Shown: one piece after another, positions 60,680 to 64,000 of the stretch
Position numbering within the stretch: position 1 is the stretch's first letter
How the letters are laid out: each line of letters opens with the position of its first letter
Assembly: GCA_030761205.1 (NCBI GenBank)
Contig: JAULJL010000038.1
Coordinates: forward strand, 2,666,001 to 2,730,000
Direction: 5' to 3'
Length of the DNA: 64,000 nucleotides
Source: Fremontodendron californicum
Lineage: Eukaryota > Streptophyta > Magnoliopsida > Malvales > Malvaceae
The notes under the pieces: model-generated
Database searches by the model: none
What the model saw: only the letters and a program-made list of their open reading frames with translations
What the model was told of the DNA's origin: nothing
Program-made: the position numbers and the translations under genes

Positions 60680-61075
60680 CACAGTCCATACTATTAACCT
60701 GAAAGGTATTGTTTGTTTCGGTTCATTAGATTTCACGATTTTATCCAAAAAAAACACCTCAAGTTGAGATGGTATAAATACTTGTATACTCAAAAAAACT
60801 CTAGTACACAACCGATGTGAGATTCATGACTCATTTTTAAGATCATGACATTCTCCTCCACTCCCCAAGGATCTATTATCCTGTTCTGATACCAAATATC
60901 ACGATCCACACCAACCTACAAAATATTATCCGCTTCGGCTCATTAGGTCTCAGGGTTTTATCCATAAAAAAACGTTTCTCAGATTGAAGATGATGTGAAC
61001 ATTTATATATCTAATCAAATTCTAATAAACCGATTTAAGATTCATGACTCCTTTCTAAAACCATAACACCAGGAT
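60680..61075. repeat. Pair of related direct units (TTCGGYTCATTAGRT...)
   Basis: TTTCGGTTCATTAGATTTCACG...TTTTATCC at about 60717-60746 and CTTCGGCTCATTAGGTCTCAGG...TTTTATCC at about 60933-60963, each followed by GATTCATGACTC. CTGATACCAAATATCAC lies between. It looks like an interspersed repeat with a partly duplicated body; class uncertain. Confidence 0.5.
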
Positions 61076-61559
61076 GTGAAAGCTCCAGGTTGCTCAAAGA
61101 AAGGGGAAGGTGGATCACTTGAGCAGTACATGAAAGTTTCATCAGGCAAGGAGAAAGAACCAACTATACAACACAAATGATTCTCCCTAAAGCTATTAGT
61201 ATTTGATCAAACTGCTGAAAACCATTACTTTACAGCCATATAATCCATGAATACCTCAAATCTCTAGTTTTATATGTAACTTCACTCTTTTATAGGTTCC
61301 TTTGGTAACACAAAAGTTAAAAAATGAAGAAAAAGATAACAAAAAGATAACTTAGCATATTCTTTTTGCAACTATATCTAGCATCCATTTCTTTTAAGGA
61401 AAATAAAACCCTTCCCTCAATTGAATTGAAATATATTATCCAAATGCCCTTTCTCCCAATTAAAACAAAACAATGCCTACATGGAATTAAAAAACAAAAA
61501 TATCAAAAGAAGCCTCTTATACATGGTAAGCTTAACTTTTCTCTTTCAATAGAGTTGCT

Positions 61560-61743
61560 CTATGTTACTCTGACTTTTCATTTTTTTTTAAACACCCGTG
61601 TCCGACACATATCTGGACATGGTATGAAAATATGATCCTCCAAAAACCCTCCAAATACATGAAAATCTTGAAAAAATTGAACATACCCGTATCAGACATA
61701 TACCCATGTCCGACACTCACACCTGAATGTCCGAGTAACATAA
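61560..61743 (-). mobile_element. CTATGTT-family TIR element
   Basis: CTATGTTACTCTGACTTTTC to TGTCCGAGTAACATAA. Flanks GAGTTGCT and GTATTGCT are consistent with an old 8-bp target duplication. Confidence 0.82.
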
Positions 61744-62730
61744 GTATTGCTTACCATTCAAGCATTCTACAGAGCAAGAATTAGAATTTAGAATACCACT
61801 ACAACTACAGAACTTAGATCATAAAACCTGTTAATTTTTCATTATGTAGCTTCTGTACCATTAAAGTCAATTTGAGTTAATATATCTCACATGAAATTTA
61901 CAGAATCCATGGTGGGCAGTTAACAATCAAGGTATATCTCTGCCTCACAATATCCCTGCAGTGCTGGAAATAATTGAGGTCTACTCATGGTAATGCTTTA
62001 GAGGCAATAAACTAGGGGAGTTCTTCCTCGAAGTATCGACATCGAAAGAACGTATTTCCTAATCCCCATTCCATCATCTTGTGATTATCAACTCTTAACT
62101 TGCTAACAGAATTACCTTGAATCTCTCGGAAATGAATTCTTTTCTCTACATGTTTGGATTACCAGGTGTAGGATCACAGCCATGAGCACACTTTTCCTTG
62201 ACAAATATCGTGGGGCCTTGAGATCATTCACCATGAGAATCTTGTAGTGAAAAAACAATTTCCCTTTGCTTCCTTTAGGCTAACCCACATCCTGATACCA
62301 GCCAAACAAAACTGTGTCAATTTTAACAAAAAAGTAATACTAGGGTTCAAATATTAGATTTTGTCAACTCATATTTTGAAGACAAGCCTGCAAAAAAAAA
62401 ATGAAGCATGTATCTCTTCCAGAGAGATACTAACACTAGTGATTATCAAAAACCAGGTCACATGTGTGCATATTGAAACGATGAAGATAACTTTTGAATT
62501 TATTCTGCTCACATAACATATCAACTCAGTAATGATTGGTGCATTTTATTTTGCTTGTAATGACTCAGAATCCAAATATCCTCCTTCCATACAGCAGAAA
62601 AAGGAAAGCTTCAATCCCTACTTCTTCTCCTACCTCACAGGACATTTTTTTCTAATTGGTTTCATTTGAAATTCTTTCAAGGGTTTATCTATTGAGTCAA
62701 GCAGGTGAGAAACTAAGCAATGGCTATATG

Positions 62731-62898
62731 CTATGTTGCTCCGAATCTTTATTTTTCTTGAAGTACCGGTATCCGACACATATCCGGACATGGGTATGGG
62801 GATATGACCCTCTAAAAGTCCTCCAAATACATGAAAAAACTTAAAAAAAATTGTACATACCCATATCCGACACTCACACTCGAGTCCAAGTAACATAG
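62731..62898 (-). mobile_element. CTATGTT-family TIR element with perfect 8-bp duplication
   Basis: CTATGTTGCTCCGAATCTTT to GAGTCCAAGTAACATAG. GCTATATG is present on both sides without mismatch. Confidence 0.9.
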
Positions 62899-63052
62899 GC
62901 TATATGCATAATAGTATTAATAATACATACTGTAAAAAATAAAATGAGACAGGTAGCAAAACAGAGAAACTAGGCATGAGGCAGCTTCTGGCAGATCAAC
63001 TAATCTGATAGCAGCAATGAATGAAGAACAATAGATGCCTCAAAAATATATA

Positions 63053-63316
63053 TTAACTTAAAAAACATTCCAAACTATAGCTTGAGTGACCAACCAATTG
63101 CAAAGGCCTCTGATGCATCGGTGACGGAACAACAATAGCAGCACTTCGATTCATTGAAACACTATGTTGGCAGGACTGCTGTGTATCTGACAAATCACTT
63201 CTTACTGAACCATAGATTTCTGACTCAGAGACACTGGACACATCAACATTTCCCTTGATTGACCTCATAACCATTGGCCTGTAATCTACTCCACTATCTG
63301 TGGCACCACCACCCGA
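63053..63316 (-). CDS. Terminal exon of an unidentified gene
   Basis: Open frame of 87 residues and a stop, entered through a good acceptor (GATTCCTGCAG|TCGGGTGG). It starts SGGGATDSGVDYRPMVMRSI and continues Ser-rich (VSSVSESEIYGSVRSDLSD), ending HSSYSLECFLS. I do not recognise the family. The rest of the gene is beyond 64000; 63317-64000 looks like its intron and contains a TIR element. The low-complexity Ser-rich composition suggests a disordered C-terminal tail. It could also be only one alternative 3' end. Confidence 0.55.
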   Translation of the reverse strand, partial: SGGGATDSGVDYRPMVMRSIKGNVDVSSVSESEIYGSVRSDLSDTQQSCQHSVSMNRSAAIVVPSPMHQRPLQLVGHSSYSLECFLS

Positions 63317-63543
63317 CTGCAGGAATCCAACGAACATTAGTTAATCACAATGCAATCATTTAAGTGAAATAGGAAATTAACACCTATACTGCGAGCATCA
63401 ATAGATTACACAGAATACTTACAAATTAATATCACACTTCCAATAATCTATGACCACTAAAAGGTTTTTTAGATTAGAACTTTCCTAAAATTTTCTATGA
63501 GGTAGGTAATTACAAGTTATATCAACTGCAAGGCACAAAAAGC

Positions 63544-63727
63544 CTATGTTGCTCCGACTCTTCATGTTTCTTGAAGTGCCCGTGTCCGACGCATATCCGG
63601 ACATGGGTATGGGGATATGATCCTCCAAAGACCCTCCAAATACATGGAAATCTTAGAACAAATTGAACATACCCATGTCGGACACATACCCACGTCCGAC
63701 ACTCACACTTGAGTCCGAGTAACATAG
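63544..63727 (-). mobile_element. CTATGTT-family TIR element, best-preserved reference copy
   Basis: Termini CTATGTTGCTCCGACTC and GAGTCCGAGTAACATAG are near-perfect inverted repeats of 17 bp. CAAAAAGC flanks both sides (63536-63543, 63728-63735), a perfect 8-bp target duplication. 184 bp with no coding capacity. The interior has alternating GTGTCCGACGCATATCC, CCTCCAAAGACCCTCC and TTGAACATACCC blocks, conserved between copies. An 8-bp duplication fits the hAT superfamily. Confidence 0.92.
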
Positions 63728-64000
63728 CAAAAAGCAATTAAATCCACACTTTTTTTCTTTTTTAAATCAAGATAGATTATATGATACATAGCAGTAATTC
63801 AACCAGGTTTGACAAGATGCTTCAAATTAAGTGCAAAGTGGAACTTTCTACTGAGAAATCTAAAAGATCATACTTCAATCACTTCTAAGAAAGAATACAA
63901 AACCAGGAGAAAAAATTCAGCCATAAAACAGAATTTGCATTTTTAAATATTGAGAACATGAACAACCAGAGACAGATTTGAATAGTGCATACATTAGACA

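Larger units (their letters stand above)
60248..63052. other. Intergenic region between SAC3B and a convergent gene
   Basis: SAC3B 3' UTR, repeats and two TIR elements (listed separately). No coding region recognised. Sequence at about 61900-62300 is probably 3' UTR of the minus-strand gene. Confidence 0.5.

Noticed and set aside
1..64000. tRNA, rRNA or known non-coding RNA genes
   Set aside because: None recognised by eye. A tRNAscan/Infernal run would be decisive and could still find some.

Overview
This is a window of plant nuclear DNA, most likely from a eudicot in the rosids. A Malvales/cotton-like genome is my guess, with low confidence. The evidence is intron-rich genes with GT-AG junctions, very AT-rich intergenic DNA, plant-only families (AHP phosphotransfer protein, RBK-type cytoplasmic kinase, DMP membrane protein, DUF295 F-box proteins, RF298-type RING ligase) and many small terminal-inverted-repeat (TIR) elements. 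I built exon models by hand from splice sites and reading-frame continuity, so boundaries may be off by a few bases.

Layout. 1-3502 (+): 3' exons of an NSH3-like nucleoside hydrolase. 6424-8123 (-): AHP1-like histidine phosphotransfer protein. 12645-16839 (-): RBK/RLCK-VI kinase. 16840-23194: gene-poor, with a nested CACTA-like element. 23195-23794 (+): single-exon DMP protein. 24846-26001 (-): DUF295 F-box gene broken by a frameshift. 28406-32090 (-): actin capping protein alpha lacking its normal last exon. 36441-37541 (-): intact F-box paralogue. 40120-43798 (-): RF298-like RING E3 ligase. 46510-46971 (+): small twin-CX9C protein. 47408-49973 (-): methionine sulfoxide reductase B. 51957-60247 (+): SAC3B-like TREX-2 component. 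63053-63316 (-): terminal exon of an unidentified gene. The genes are independent housekeeping, signalling and proteostasis genes; there is no operon or cluster logic.

Two structures stand out. First, a roughly 4-kb fragment carrying the capping-protein gene lies between two direct, nearly identical 1302-bp copies of one sequence (27153-28454 and 32497-33798, constant offset 5344). The 25 bp just left of the first copy reappear inverted just left of the second. The fragment ends exactly at the 3' splice site of the gene's last intron, so the last exon is missing and splicing there would add a 14-residue foreign tail. This looks like recent gene movement through break repair with template switching. 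Second, one roughly 160-230-bp TIR family (ends CTATGTTRCTC...GAGYAACATAG, 8-bp target duplications) occurs about 21 times. Most copies lie in introns of NSH3, AHP1, RBK and MSRB, and some form inverted pairs that flank exons.
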